Shown: piece after piece, positions 1-13,700 of the stretch
Position numbering within the stretch: the first letter of the stretch is position 1
Layout of the letters: each line of letters starts with the position of its first letter
Source: Zeus faber
Taxonomy: Eukaryota; Chordata; Actinopteri; Zeiformes; Zeidae
Direction of reading: 5' to 3'
Assembly: GCA_960531495.1 (NCBI GenBank)
Contig: OY482848.1
Span: forward strand, 19,801,897-19,865,896
Length of the DNA stretch: 64,000 nt
Translations under genes and position numbers: made by a program
Notes under the pieces: model-generated
Told to the model about the DNA's origin: nothing
The model's database searches: none
What the model saw: only the letters and a program-made list of their open reading frames with translations

Positions 1-79
1 CGGCTTATATTAGAAAAAAATGTAATTAGTGTCGATACTAGACCCTGTGTATTGCTGGCTGCAGCTATATTCATTATTG

Positions 80-110
<31 letters not shown>

Positions 111-1003
111 TATTTTCAAATTTCTGTTTAAAATGGGGAGACTGCAGCCTAAATAAAGCCCAAATAGACTCAATGTCTTCCACCCAGCATGGACAGTCAA
201 TCCTTTATGGTATTTGATCCACCATGGTTTTCTACAGTGTCTGCTGCTTGTTCCCAGTATTTTAAGAAGTGCACTTCTTGAAGAGTTGAATTCATCTTAC
301 AGTTTTATTCATTTTAATTAATTTAATCCCCTTAATTTGTTCAACTGTGAATTTATTTTATTTTAGCCGGTACTCTCTTCCAGACATTCGTATAAAAGCC
401 AATTTACAGTTGCTGATTAAACCAAATTCATTGAGCTAAATGCAACAGAGAGTAATTCATTTACATTTCAAGACAGAACAAAACATTTCAAGTTACTCAG
501 AAAAAGAAAAGTAGCACCTGAGTGGTTCTTGGTGTGGAAAAAAGCATGAAATATCCTGTGCTGCTTTTTGGGGAAAATGGGCTGAATGGTCTCAACGTTA
601 AGTTGATTCAAGGCGGTGGCTTTGTTCAAACACGGGCATTAGTACGTTTAAAATACAAAAGCAAACTGCTGGGGACCAAAAGCACTTTGCTTTCATATTT
701 TCATTTTAAAGGATATTATATTCATTATGAGGGCCTTGGACCAATGAAAGTATTTTTGTAACATTTTAAGTTATTTGAATCAGGCTAATAATAACCTTTT
801 GATTGACATTTAGTTAAATTAAAGTCCAGTTTTTACTCTAGGCAGACGTCCCCTGGGGTAATGGGGTGTATTATGTATAATGTCATGTGGGGAGAGAAAG
901 GAGTGTTAGCCACCCTGTTCCCCTTTCATCTACTGCAAAGGGTTCATAGTTATATCGGTTACAGCCTGGATTATATAAGATAAAGATCACTCTCCATGTA
1001 CAA

Positions 1004-1007
<4 letters not shown>
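1..1007. other. Intergenic, no gene seen
   Basis: AT-rich sequence with a short TTA-type trinucleotide run at about 90-114. Reading frames here are short and resemble no protein I know. No gene, RNA or clear mobile element is visible. Confidence 0.6.

Positions 1008-1057
<50 letters not shown>
1008..1057. repeat. (CA)n microsatellite
   Basis: Uninterrupted CA dinucleotide run of about 50 bp, likely polymorphic. It lies about 90 bp before the left arm of the foldback element. Confidence 0.95.
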
Positions 1058-1059
<2 letters not shown>

Positions 1060-1144
1060 ACATCACAGTTTCTGACACCACTCGTGATTTTCACTATTCA
1101 CACAAGCAGTTACATTGCGGAACATTTCCGTCTTGCGCCTTTTC

Positions 1145-2240
1145 ACACATGCCATGATAGTGGACAAGCGAATCCCTTGTGGCCAATGCCACGGCAACCC
1201 TAACTCTAAAAGACACATCACACACTTAGCCAAAGTGTGTGAGTGGTATTTTTAAAAAGAAAAATAATACATTTAAGAATAAAAAGACCAGTCTCTGTAG
1301 AGACTGGACATGTTTCACAGTTCGGATTGAACTTGGTGTTTTTCCAAATGTTTTTTTTTTTTTCTTCCCGAAAATAAATACCTTTTTCTCATATTTGTAC
1401 AAAATAAATATTTGTAAAAACCCACTATTTATGCTTTGCAAATACCGTACTCCGATTTGGCTCCACCCCACCCCTACTTTCACATACTGCTTCCATTCAC
1501 AACACAGCGGTACCGGCATTTTCCCGGAAAAGTTACTCGGTCTTGAGGTGGGAAATTGCCGTAACGGATTTCCTGGAATATCGATCCCTGCTCCCACTCA
1601 CACGTGACCCCATGAAGGAACGGTTCCGGAACATTGCTGGGAAAGACTGCATGTGGGAAAGGGGCTTACGTTTCGTATTGGAGGTTCAAAATTCAATAAC
1701 TTTTTATCCATGCAATAATTCAGTAGGTCTTCTAGTTACATGTAAATGCTCTATTAATAAATCCCCTTTCCCACTTGCACCGAAAGCCATTAATCTACTG
1801 GCAATGTTCTGAATTGGCGTAATGTGTGAAAACGATCCGGTCTCAATAAAAGTCTTTCTGTAAATTTCCCCACTCTCGACCAGTATCAATTCTGGGAAAA
1901 GGCCGGTACAACTGTGAATGGAAGTGTGTGTGAATGGAAGCAGTAGAATTTCCATAAAGTAGGGGTGGAGCCGAATCCAAGTAAAGCACAAGTAGTGGGT
2001 TTACAAATATTTATTTTGTACAAATATTTTAAAAAGTTATTTGTTTTTGGGAAGAAAATAAATCATTCGTAATAAGGTGAATCCGAACTGTGGCAAACAC
2101 GAGAAACTGAAACCCGTTCAGTCTCTATGGAGACAGGTCTTTCTATTCTTAAATGTTATTCTTTTTCTTCTTAAATGCCACTCAGACCCTAGACGTGTCT
2201 TTTAGAGTTAGGGGTGCGGGGACATTGGGCACAAGCGCTT
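1145..2240. repeat. Large imperfect foldback (inverted repeat) element
   Basis: The left arm (about 1145-1670) and right arm (about 1760-2240) are imperfect reverse complements over roughly 450-500 bp, with about 90 bp between them. Matching landmarks, outer to inner: CCCTAACTCTAAAAGACAC (left near 1197, right near 2200), a block with AGTCTCT and AGAGACT, a TTTGTACAAA-type block, CTTCCATTCACA, GAACATTGC (1629; reverse complement at 1801) and GTGGGAAAGGGG (1653; reverse complement near 1766). The mirrored 120-codon frames on both strands at 1226-1607 follow from this symmetry and are not genes. It is probably a non-autonomous DNA transposon with very long terminal inverted repeats. The family is unknown to me and no transposase is visible. 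Confidence 0.75.
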
Positions 2241-2580
2241 TGCTTGCGGAGCCGGGGAGGGAGCGAGTGGACAAGGAGAGGTAGAACGGGTGGAGAACGT
2301 TCCTTCTAGGGAGGCAGAGCGTGTAGGACAGGGGGTCTCTGTCCCCGCTCTGTCAACGGAGGGATCAAAATCCGAGGGGCGGGGAGACGGGAAGTGAAGC
2401 GCCGGTCTCTGAGAGCCAGGGAAAAAAAACGAACCGCTTCACATTGTCCAAACAATCGCATCTGCGCTGGACATAACGTACTAACACTAACCCATCACAG
2501 TATGTGCTGCATCCGAAACAGTCAGTCAGCAATGTTATGGATTCCATGTGGGAAAGGGGCTTAAGTGGAATACCCCTTTC
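2241..2580. repeat. Flank of foldback, with repeated GTGGGAAAGGGGCTTA motif
   Basis: A moderately GC-rich segment that ends near 2567 with CATGTGGGAAAGGGGCTTAA, a second direct copy of a motif from the inner left arm of the foldback (near 1650). This copy is followed by TTAA. The segment may belong to the same composite repeat. No coding signal is seen. Confidence 0.4.
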
Positions 2581-3104
2581 ATCAACACTGTTTATTTTTG
2601 AAGTTTCATGTCATAAAAATCCATTTTTATTTCGCAAAAGATTCTGATTTTAATAGCAGAGAAATCCATAAGAGATAAAGCTATGAAACCAAAATAGTTA
2701 TGAAAGTTGAATTTTGGCTGGTATTTTTTTTTCTCTTTGGCCAACAATTATTTTGTACATTTTTTTTATGTCAATTACACATACATTTCAATAGCTTTGC
2801 CACAGTGTACTTCAGATGTCTCAAACCAATTTTGTTAGCTTAGAGCTGAAACAGAGAGCTTAGAGCTGTGCATTTTATAAAGCAAATGAATGTCTTAACG
2901 TTCTGAAATGTGTCGCCTGGAAATCCTTACATTCTCAATATACAGTAAGGTCCAGTTGCAGTACCAAGCACTGCAGTGAGGAGGTGTAGCTGTGCATGGG
3001 GCGTTGTGTTTCAATAGTTGTCACAGGCTCCCGTGCCACCACAAACTTTTTTGTTTTACACCCCAAAGCGCATTAGTAAATTTCCAGACCAAACATCTGT
3101 TAAA
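2581..3104. other. Intergenic, nothing recognised
   Basis: AT-rich, non-coding in appearance, between the foldback repeat and the LINE cluster. Nothing recognised. Confidence 0.5.
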
Positions 3105-3182
3105 AGACAGATCGATGTACGGATGGATGGGTACTTTATTCACCCCTGAAGGGAAATTGTGGTGTTACAGCAGCATGCATGA
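3105..3182 (-). mobile_element. 3' tail of an L2/Rex1-like LINE, reverse orientation
   Basis: Read on the minus strand this contains AATTTCCCTTCAGGGG followed by GAATAAAGTA. This is the typical terminus of fish L2/Rex1 LINEs (phrase form: aatttcccttgggataaataaagta). A related terminus occurs in + orientation at 5470-5515, so two LINE insertions lie head to head. Only the terminus is preserved. Confidence 0.6.
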
Positions 3183-3191
3183 GATCAAATA

Positions 3192-5520
3192 ATGTTACAC
3201 CTTCGGCCCCTGGCTAAACCATCACTAGACTCCCTTCAGTTTGCCTACCAGCCAACGGTGGGAGTGGATGACACCATCATCTTCCTGCTTCACCGTGTCT
3301 ATGCTCACCTGCACAGGCCGGGTAGCACTGTGAGAGTCATGATCTCTGATTTCTCAAGTGCGATCAACACCACGCAGCCTGCCCTGCTGGAGAGCAAGCT
3401 GACAGCGATGCAGGTAGACGCTCCCCTGGTGTCCTGGATTGTAGACTACCTAACTGGTCGGCCACAGTACGTTAGATTACAGGGCTGTGCGTCTGACACT
3501 GTGGTAGGCAACACGGGGGCCCCACAGGGGACGGTCCTCTCACCCTTTCTGTTCACCCTCTACTCCTTGGACTTCACTTACAGCTCCAAGTCCTGCCACC
3601 TGCAGAAGTTCTCAGAAGACTCTGCAATTGTGGGCTGTATAAGCGAGGCGGAGGAGGCTAAGTACAGAGGTGTCGTGGACTCCTTCATTGAGTGGTGTGG
3701 GCTGAACTATCTGCAGCTCAACACTAGCAAGACGAAGGAGTTGGTGGTAGACTTCAGCAGGAGGTAAACACACCCGTCTTCATCCAGGGGTTGAATGTGG
3801 AGGCCGTGCAGGACTACAAGTACCTGGGCGCACACCTGGACAGCAAGCTGGACTGGGCGAAGAACACAGAGGCTGTATACAAAAAGGGCCAGAGCCGGCT
3901 CTACTTTCTGCTTTCATTCAAGGTCTGCAGTACCATGCTGAGGATGTTCTACCAGTCTGTGGTAGCCAGTGCGAGTGTCTTTGCCATCGTGTGCTGGGGC
4001 AGCAGGGTTAGGTCAGTCGACGCCAACAGAATCAACAAGCTCATCAGGAAGGCTGGCTCTGTCCCTGTTCTCTCTGTGGCAACTCATCTACATCAGGCAG
4101 AGAGATGGAGAGCAGAGTCATGAGGTGCTGAGGCGGTTCCAGCCTCCATTCCAGCTCTGATCTGCTCTGTTTGTTACATCTTCCCCTTTCTCTCAGTATT
4201 ACTATCTCTCAGTTGACTACAGTTATTAACAACTCTCTGATTTATGTGACACCATGAGTCTAATGTGCAATAACTGGGACATGTAAAATATCATGGACAT
4301 AATCATTGAACATTTGAATCTAACCAGATACATTTACCTGTACTTCAGATTGATATTTTACATACAAAGCTATTTCCCACTTCTCATGCATCTCTATGAT
4401 ACTTACCGTCAACCTGTGATATTTGGACATGTGTATTGGATTTGCATCTAACCATTCAATGGTTGATATCTGATATCACTGATCAGCCACAACATTAAAA
4501 CCATTGAGAGGTGAAGTGAATACCATTGATCATCTCGTTCCAATGGAACCTGTCAAGGTGTGGTATATACTAGTTCGAAGCAGGAAAAATGGGCAAGCGT
4601 CAGGGTCATGGGCGCCCACGGGCTCATTGGTGCGTGTAGGGAGCGAAGTCTAGCCCGTCTTGTCTGAGCCCACAGAAGAGCTACTGTAGCACAAATTACT
4701 GAAAAAGTTAAAGCTGCTATGATAGAAAGGTGTCAGAACACACAGTGCATCACAGCTTGCTGTGTAGCTGCAGACCGGTCAGACTGCCCATGCTGACCCC
4801 CGTCCACCGCAAAAAGCACCTACTGTTCAATGGGCAATTGAACGTCAGAACTGGACCATGGAGCAATGGAAGGAGGTGACCTGGTCTGACCTGGAGCATC
4901 TGTGGGATGTGCTGGAACAACAAGCCTGATGCATGGGGGCCACACCTTGCAAATGAAAGGACTTAAAGGATCTGCTGCCAACATCTTAGTGCCAGATACC
5001 ACAGGACACCTTCAGAGGTCTTGTGGAGTCCATGCCTCCACGGGTCAGAGATGTTTTGGCGGCACGGGGAGGGGCTACACAATATTAGTGGTGGTTTTAA
5101 TGTTGTGGCTGATCGATGGATAATCATTATATTTTGGGCAATTTCAATATCTTGTGACTGCACCATACCGGTAACTTGTTTACATTTATGTTTATGATCC
5201 TTCAGCTAACTTGTCACATTTCTAGCATTTATACATTGGTTGCACCTTATAGATAATCTTTAATTTATGACCCGTTACTATAACTTCTACTTTTGGCATT
5301 GTGTATATTGTAATTGCACCCTACTGTTAATTACCTACCACTGACCTTTTTGACTGTATATACTATATGGTTATTGCACCTTACGGATACTTTTTAACTT
5401 ATATTTTTTATTTTGTTTATTAGGCTAGTTATAGCTGCACCCGTTTCCTACTTTGTACTGCAACTTCTGCACAATAATTTCCCTTGGGATAAATCAAGTA
5501 ATATCTTATTTTATCTTACA
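3192..5520 (+). mobile_element. Degenerate L2/Rex1-type LINE (reverse transcriptase remnant), 5' truncated
   Basis: An open frame at 3192-3767 encodes the middle of a non-LTR reverse transcriptase, with the family blocks LDSLQFAYQ, GAPQGTVLSPFLFTLY and LQLNTSKTKELVVDF. A frame break near 3767 leads to a second frame (3791-4123) carrying DYKYLGAHLDSKLDW and the RT C-terminal region. At the catalytic YADD position the element reads FSED, so the first catalytic aspartate is replaced. With the frameshift and missing 5' half, the copy is dead. A long A/T-rich 3' UTR follows and ends near 5515 with a LINE-type terminus (TTTCCCTTGGGATAAATCAAG). A Tc1 remnant at 4478-5117 interrupts that UTR. The CR1/L2/Rex1 group is clear; the exact subfamily is not. 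Confidence 0.85.
4478..5117. mobile_element. Internally deleted Tc1-type DNA transposon
   Basis: The ends are inverted repeats built on GATCAGCCACAACATTAAAACC (left at 4481-4502; inverted at about 5092-5113). The interior resembles Tc1/mariner transposase DNA: a segment like the N-terminal helix-turn-helix region (around 4600-4870), then an abrupt join near 4890 to the last part of the gene, around the codons for a LEHLWDVLEQQ-like block. The segment that carries most of the DDE catalytic core is missing, and stops and frame changes are present, so it is a dead non-autonomous copy. It sits inside the 3' UTR of the LINE, so it inserted later. Confidence 0.9.
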
Positions 5521-6375
5521 AGCAATAAAGTAATAAAAAAGCTGCAGGCAGCAATACATGGGGTCCAGTTTAGACGTATTGGGTGTGTTTCACAGTTTCC
5601 CGGGTTCTCTGAAACGCAACATGTCGTCTCCTGGTGGCTCGTCTCGCGGGGCAACCACTATGCGGTCGACACAGTGCAATGCCCCTGTCTTTAAAACAAC
5701 CGACCATGTTTGCCTGTAAACCAGAATTTCTCATTGATATAACTCATGTGTTGTCTGTGGAAATAGAGCTTCACGCTCAGTGACGGGTGGTCATTTGGTG
5801 CCGTGTCGGGCACGTCATTTATTTGTTGTTTTTTTTCCTTGGATTACATTTTCAGTAAGTTACGTCTCCATGAAATAAGAAAAACAACGTGGTATTTCTG
5901 TGCCTAATTACCATTGCACGGCTTCTCTTTTTCCGACGCCTTGCTGGATCTTGAACTTTTGAGGGATGCACTGACGACATTTTAAGGCTTATTTTTTATT
6001 CTTATTTTCATTAATCCGGTCCAACTGGACATTCTCAATCGGAATCTGTACATTTACTGTAAATAAAATGATGACGTCATAAAGCCTCTTACTGTAAATC
6101 TCATCTTGTTCTTTTTAGAACGAGACGTGTCACACATTTCGGGTGAAAGCTGTTCGGTTTTCACTAATATCTAAAGGACATACCTAATACCTAAATATTT
6201 AAAGGACACCTCAACCGCGCTTATGACGATTAATTCCAGATAGTTTTAGCCGGGTTTGACATATTTCGGCGTCAGATGTACTGGCTCGTTTGTGTTAAAA
6301 TCACTCAAAACATTAAGAAACATTGTGTGGGTTCATCTCGCATTGCCATTTAAAAATTATTTTGCAGGCCAGATT

Positions 6376-6376
<1 letters not shown>

Positions 6377-6411
<35 letters not shown>
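6377..6411. repeat. (GA)n microsatellite
   Basis: Clean GA dinucleotide run of about 35 bp upstream of wbp1. Confidence 0.9.
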
Positions 6412-6415
<4 letters not shown>

Positions 6416-6748
6416 TTTTGGTAACACACACCAATGTGTAGTAGTTCCACCGTTGCTATGGAAATCATGCGAGTATATGATGTCACATTTCACACATTTT
6501 AAAGTCGCGGTTCGTGCAGCAGTCAGTCACAGTGGCTTCAGAGTGCCGTTGGTATTGGACGCATCTCTCGTCTCATCATCACTCGTCCTCTGAGCACCAT
6601 CATGTTGTGGTGGCCTTGCATTCATCAACGGGTATTAGGCTTAGAATCTGGAGATAAACTGATCATGTTACAGATCGTCAGTCTGTGAATGTAGGGAATG
6701 TGGAGGTTATCAAAAAGCTAATAACAGGAAGTCATCTCAACATTAAGG

Positions 6749-7192
6749 ATGGATGAAATCTCCCCATCCATTAAAGCAAAGGTCATAAATGTCGTAATCA
6801 TTTTCATATTTTTTCATTTGACCACGGCTAGCCAAAGATGTAAACTCAAGCTTGAGGAGGTTAAACAGTATTTAAACACTGCTGGGAAGTGCCTAAATCA
6901 TCTCTCGACAAAATCAAGGCCAACTGTTATACAACACTATCTCTGTACAGGGACAGATTGGTCCTTCCTAAATATAGTTCTAAGACTTGAAAAGTCTTGT
7001 CATCAATTTGAAAAGTCTGTTCCCGTTGCCCTTGTTATTCCTCCTGCCCTTAAAAGAAAAAGATATATATATATATATTTTTTTTTAGGAAAGTGCTCTA
7101 AATCGAGTTGTTCATTACCGTGTGGTCTTGATTCGCAACAACAGAATAAACAGCTGACAAAGCCTTTATATTTAAGCCCCAATCGGTATTAA
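6749..7192 (+). other. Unassigned open frame with signal-peptide-like start
   Basis: A 147-codon frame starting at an ATG in a fair context (AAGGATGG). Residues about 8-26 are strongly hydrophobic (VINVVIIFIFF), followed by TTASQRC, which looks like a signal peptide and cleavage zone. Cysteines occur at several later positions. I recognise no family. The last third crosses an (AT)n/T-rich tract ending TTTTTAGGA near 7090, which also looks like a splice acceptor, so the frame may be chance or may include one exon of something longer. I see no second supporting exon. Confidence 0.15.
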
Positions 7193-7869
7193 TCAGGTTC
7201 AGAAAGTCGATCATGCGAGATGGAAATCGTCTTAAGTGTGGTGGCAATCAGTCTTGACTGGAAGTGGGTCTGGCTCTGATGAAGTGAAGGTGCCTCCAGA
7301 TCAGCGTCGGGCACCAAAACAACAGCTCTGCAAAGCTCTAATTTGAGATTGGAGATTTTGAGACCGCTTGAGGTATTTTGTATTGACCCATAGTCACCCC
7401 TGGTAGTGTAGATCCACTCCAAACTGCAGTGTTAAGTGTTTCCGTGCAGTTTTAGGTGATGGGGTTGAGCGTGGGTTCTACATGTCCGAAAAATAAAAAA
7501 AAGCTTTAATGCACGTCATCGCAGGTCTGTGGTGTCTGGATTCTGCCGCTGTGACTGTCTGTGCTATTTCTCTAATGACAAATAGACCATCGCATTAAAT
7601 AGGCCCAAGTAGTTTAGTTCACGATGTACTGCACAATGAGCACAGAAAGATCCTTTCGATTTAAGGATGCATGGTTTGAAGTGCAGTTTAAGACAGCGTT
7701 GCAGATTTGAACAGGAGAGGCAAAAGCATTGATTTTGAAGTCTTTAGTCTTTAGCCAAAATCTTCAATTTATGTAGGCCTCTCGCTCTCTCTCTGCTGAA
7801 TGTTCCCTGGAACCCTTGACCCTTGTCTCCATTTTGAAACATCGACTGTTCCTTGTGTCTCGTTTCCAG

Positions 7870-10774
<2,905 letters not shown>

Positions 10775-13700
10775 GCGGACATTCGGCCCTACATATCCGA
10801 AGGACACACGTCTTTATTTGAAGTGGATTTGGAGTGCCGCGCATGGGGAGAGACGGGTTTTGGTTGTTTACCTTCCATGGGGGGGGGGGGGGGGTGCAGA
10901 CCGGGCGGAAGAGCCACATCACCTAGTGGGGCCTCCTCGGCTCTGATTGCGGTTTTAAGAGAAGGGAGATAGAACGAAAGGTGAGATAGAATGTGGTCTT
11001 TTGACGAACTTTGAATTGTGACTGAAATGATTTCACTGAAAAAAATCTCTCGTTCAATTTTTTCCATATTTTCCATTTATTTATTTTTAATCAAATGGCG
11101 TCTTTTTCTGCCCGAGCCCAGAATCTCACCGATGAATCATCAGTGAAGAGGCTCATTATGGGTCGCTCGTTTTTTTTTTTTTGTTTGTTTTTGTTTTTTT
11201 GTCCGTCGCTAAAACTAAACAGCGGCACATGAGTTCTGCTCCACACACGCACGCACACACACACACACACACCCTATCGCGTCTTATAATCTTTCCCTTT
11301 ACAACATCGCTTCACTTCTCTGTTCCCTCTCTCTCTCTCTCTCGTGGTAGCGACCTGTTTTTGAGGTAGTTCATCGCTCGCTCGTGGACGTGACGATTCA
11401 TTAGGAATTTGAAACGCGAGAGAAGACTTTTGATTATTCCTTGTTCCCCCACCTACCGGTTTGACTTCACGCGTGTTCACATTGAACTGTTTGCCTGTCG
11501 TCACGTGACCCAAATCAATTGTTTCTATACATATCAACATAGATCCAAAGCCAGAGGCGGGAGAACCCTGACGAAGTGCATTTTTTAACAAAAAGAAATT
11601 AACGCGAGGAGACTGTTAATCAAATGTACGGTGGGTGTATTCAGTGTTTTCCTGTCGGAATCAACTGTTCGAAACGTTTCAAGTGATCTGAAAATTGTAC
11701 AAACTCCTCATAAGGATCCAGTTGTCGGCTGTGCAGTTTCACAAAGTGTTTCTTGATTGTTCCTCGCGAAGACGCAGAGAAAGTATGGGTTCCCTGAAAA
11801 AAAAAAAATAATAAAATGTGGCCTGCTCGAACGGTCAGTTCCCAAGACGCCTTGTAGGTTTCGATTTCCTTTACGTCTGCCCCTGTGCCCGGTCTTTTTA
11901 GAGGCAATAATGAAAAGCGTTTAGAAGGGAAAACAGCTATCTGTCTCGCTCGTCGAGAGTCTTTTGGGAGTCTTTTGACCGCGACCCACGAAGATTGAAT
12001 GCAAACAACGGTTTTAATAGAAATGTAAATGGGTGACAAAGCTTTATGCTGGAACTACGACTATCTATTGTTGTTTCTGACTGTAATATGGATTTATTGT
12101 ATCATTATTAGCCTCTGATTTTGTAATGGATGTTGTGTATTGACCGATTTGAACGATGGCGGTGCTCGTTCCGACCCTGACTCCCTCCATGAAGGACCAA
12201 GGAGTTTCTATGAGGCCGGAACTGCAACCTCAGTCCTCATCCTGAATGTAAAAGGTTATGCATTGCAACAAGATACAAAACAAAAAAAAAAACAAAAAAA
12301 AAAAAAGCTGTTTACAAAGAGTTTTTATGACGCGGGGCTTTTAGCGAGAAACCTCCGGAAACCTTTTGATCAAGTTTATAGGAAAGGCCAATTCCATTCC
12401 AGTGGAATCTTTTACGGAATATATATCACACGACGGCGACGTGTAAAGTTGTGTGTCTGATATGAACTGAGGGTTTAGAGTTGGAGCCATTAGATAGAAA
12501 AACATTTTTACTTTGATGTGATGATTGTTGTGGCTCCGCAGGCGTTTACTTACACGGTGAATTTTCACTTTTTGTTATGTAAAAAAAAAAAAAAAATTTT
12601 TTTTTTTTGCGTTGCCTACTTGTACAGTTTGACATAATATATTCTCATAATCCATCTGGTCTAACAACTTCCCCATAGAGCACATGGAACACCCTTTTAT
12701 TTTCATGTAGCTAATCGATGTAAACTCTTTAATTAGAAGACAGTTTAAAGTAGAAATTCAGACTGTGATAGTTTTGAAAAGAGGAACACACTTCGTTCCA
12801 AATGTTTCCTACTTTATCCACTGTGGTTATTTTGAGACAAACGTATATTTCGTCTCTTTTAAGACACTTAAAAGGGTGACATTTTACTTGTGTATATCAC
12901 AATATACCTAAAGCTGAAGCTTCTTGTAACCTGTCGAGGCTGTGAAGCCCACTTCACACCGGATGCGTATCCGCATCCGACGGTCGGATCCTGCCCCTAG
13001 TGGCCGTCGCGTGGACCGCGTCTGAGTTTCGCGTCACAACATAATGTCAGGGAAAATGGGAACGCTTGTTTTTTCCAGTGCAAAAGTGAGGAGTTTGCTC
13101 AGCTGGACATTTTGAACTCCCTTAATATTGTGTTTGCTAAGTGCCAAAAAAAAAAAATAATACACACAATTCACTTTATATAAAAATAGATTTATTGATA
13201 GTGAATTTGGTGACGTCCAACGTTAACGTTAACCTCCGGCCAGTTCCAATAAAGATTGTTACTGACGTCACTTCCAGTCTGTTGGACTGAACGTTGTTGC
13301 ATGAGTTGAAAAATCTTAACGCATCTCGGAGCCTCGAGCCATGGGGAAATTAGGCCGCGCGGGGCGTCACAACTTTTCAGTGCGGAATGCGACTCTCCAT
13401 AGGAATGAATAGACTTCCAGTTTGTTCTTGTCGTTTGTCTTATTCGGTGTGAAGCAGGCTCGAGTGTTATTTTTAAACCCGAGGTACACCATCTGATCAC
13501 ATAGAATTCTGACACCGATAGACAATAATTTATCATTATTTTCACATTTGTTTGGATTTTTTTCTTTTAAATATCGTCTCTTGCAATGTACTTGTGCCTC
13601 GAGGATTTAAACAAAAACATTTTTCTTCGGCACCACATCATTTAGCGCTGCCATGTATGCATTTTCTTTTTGGGTCAGTTGTGTATACTTGTACCAAATG

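Larger units (their letters stand above)
5521..7869. other. Intergenic / wbp1 upstream region
   Basis: This spans from the LINE terminus to the first inferred wbp1 coding exon. Visible items: a perfect palindromic CRE/ATF site (ATGACGTCAT, 6071-6080), a (GA)n run at about 6377-6411, and a 147-codon open frame at 6749-7192 listed separately. A wbp1 promoter and any 5' non-coding exon should lie here, but I cannot place the transcription start. Confidence 0.5.

Noticed and set aside
1226..1607. Overlapping ~122-codon open frames on both strands
   Set aside because: They mirror each other and belong to the inverted-repeat element; no codon or domain signal.
3192..4123. Reverse-transcriptase frames as a host gene
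   Set aside because: Frameshift, altered YADD (FSED) and LINE terminus show a dead retrotransposon.
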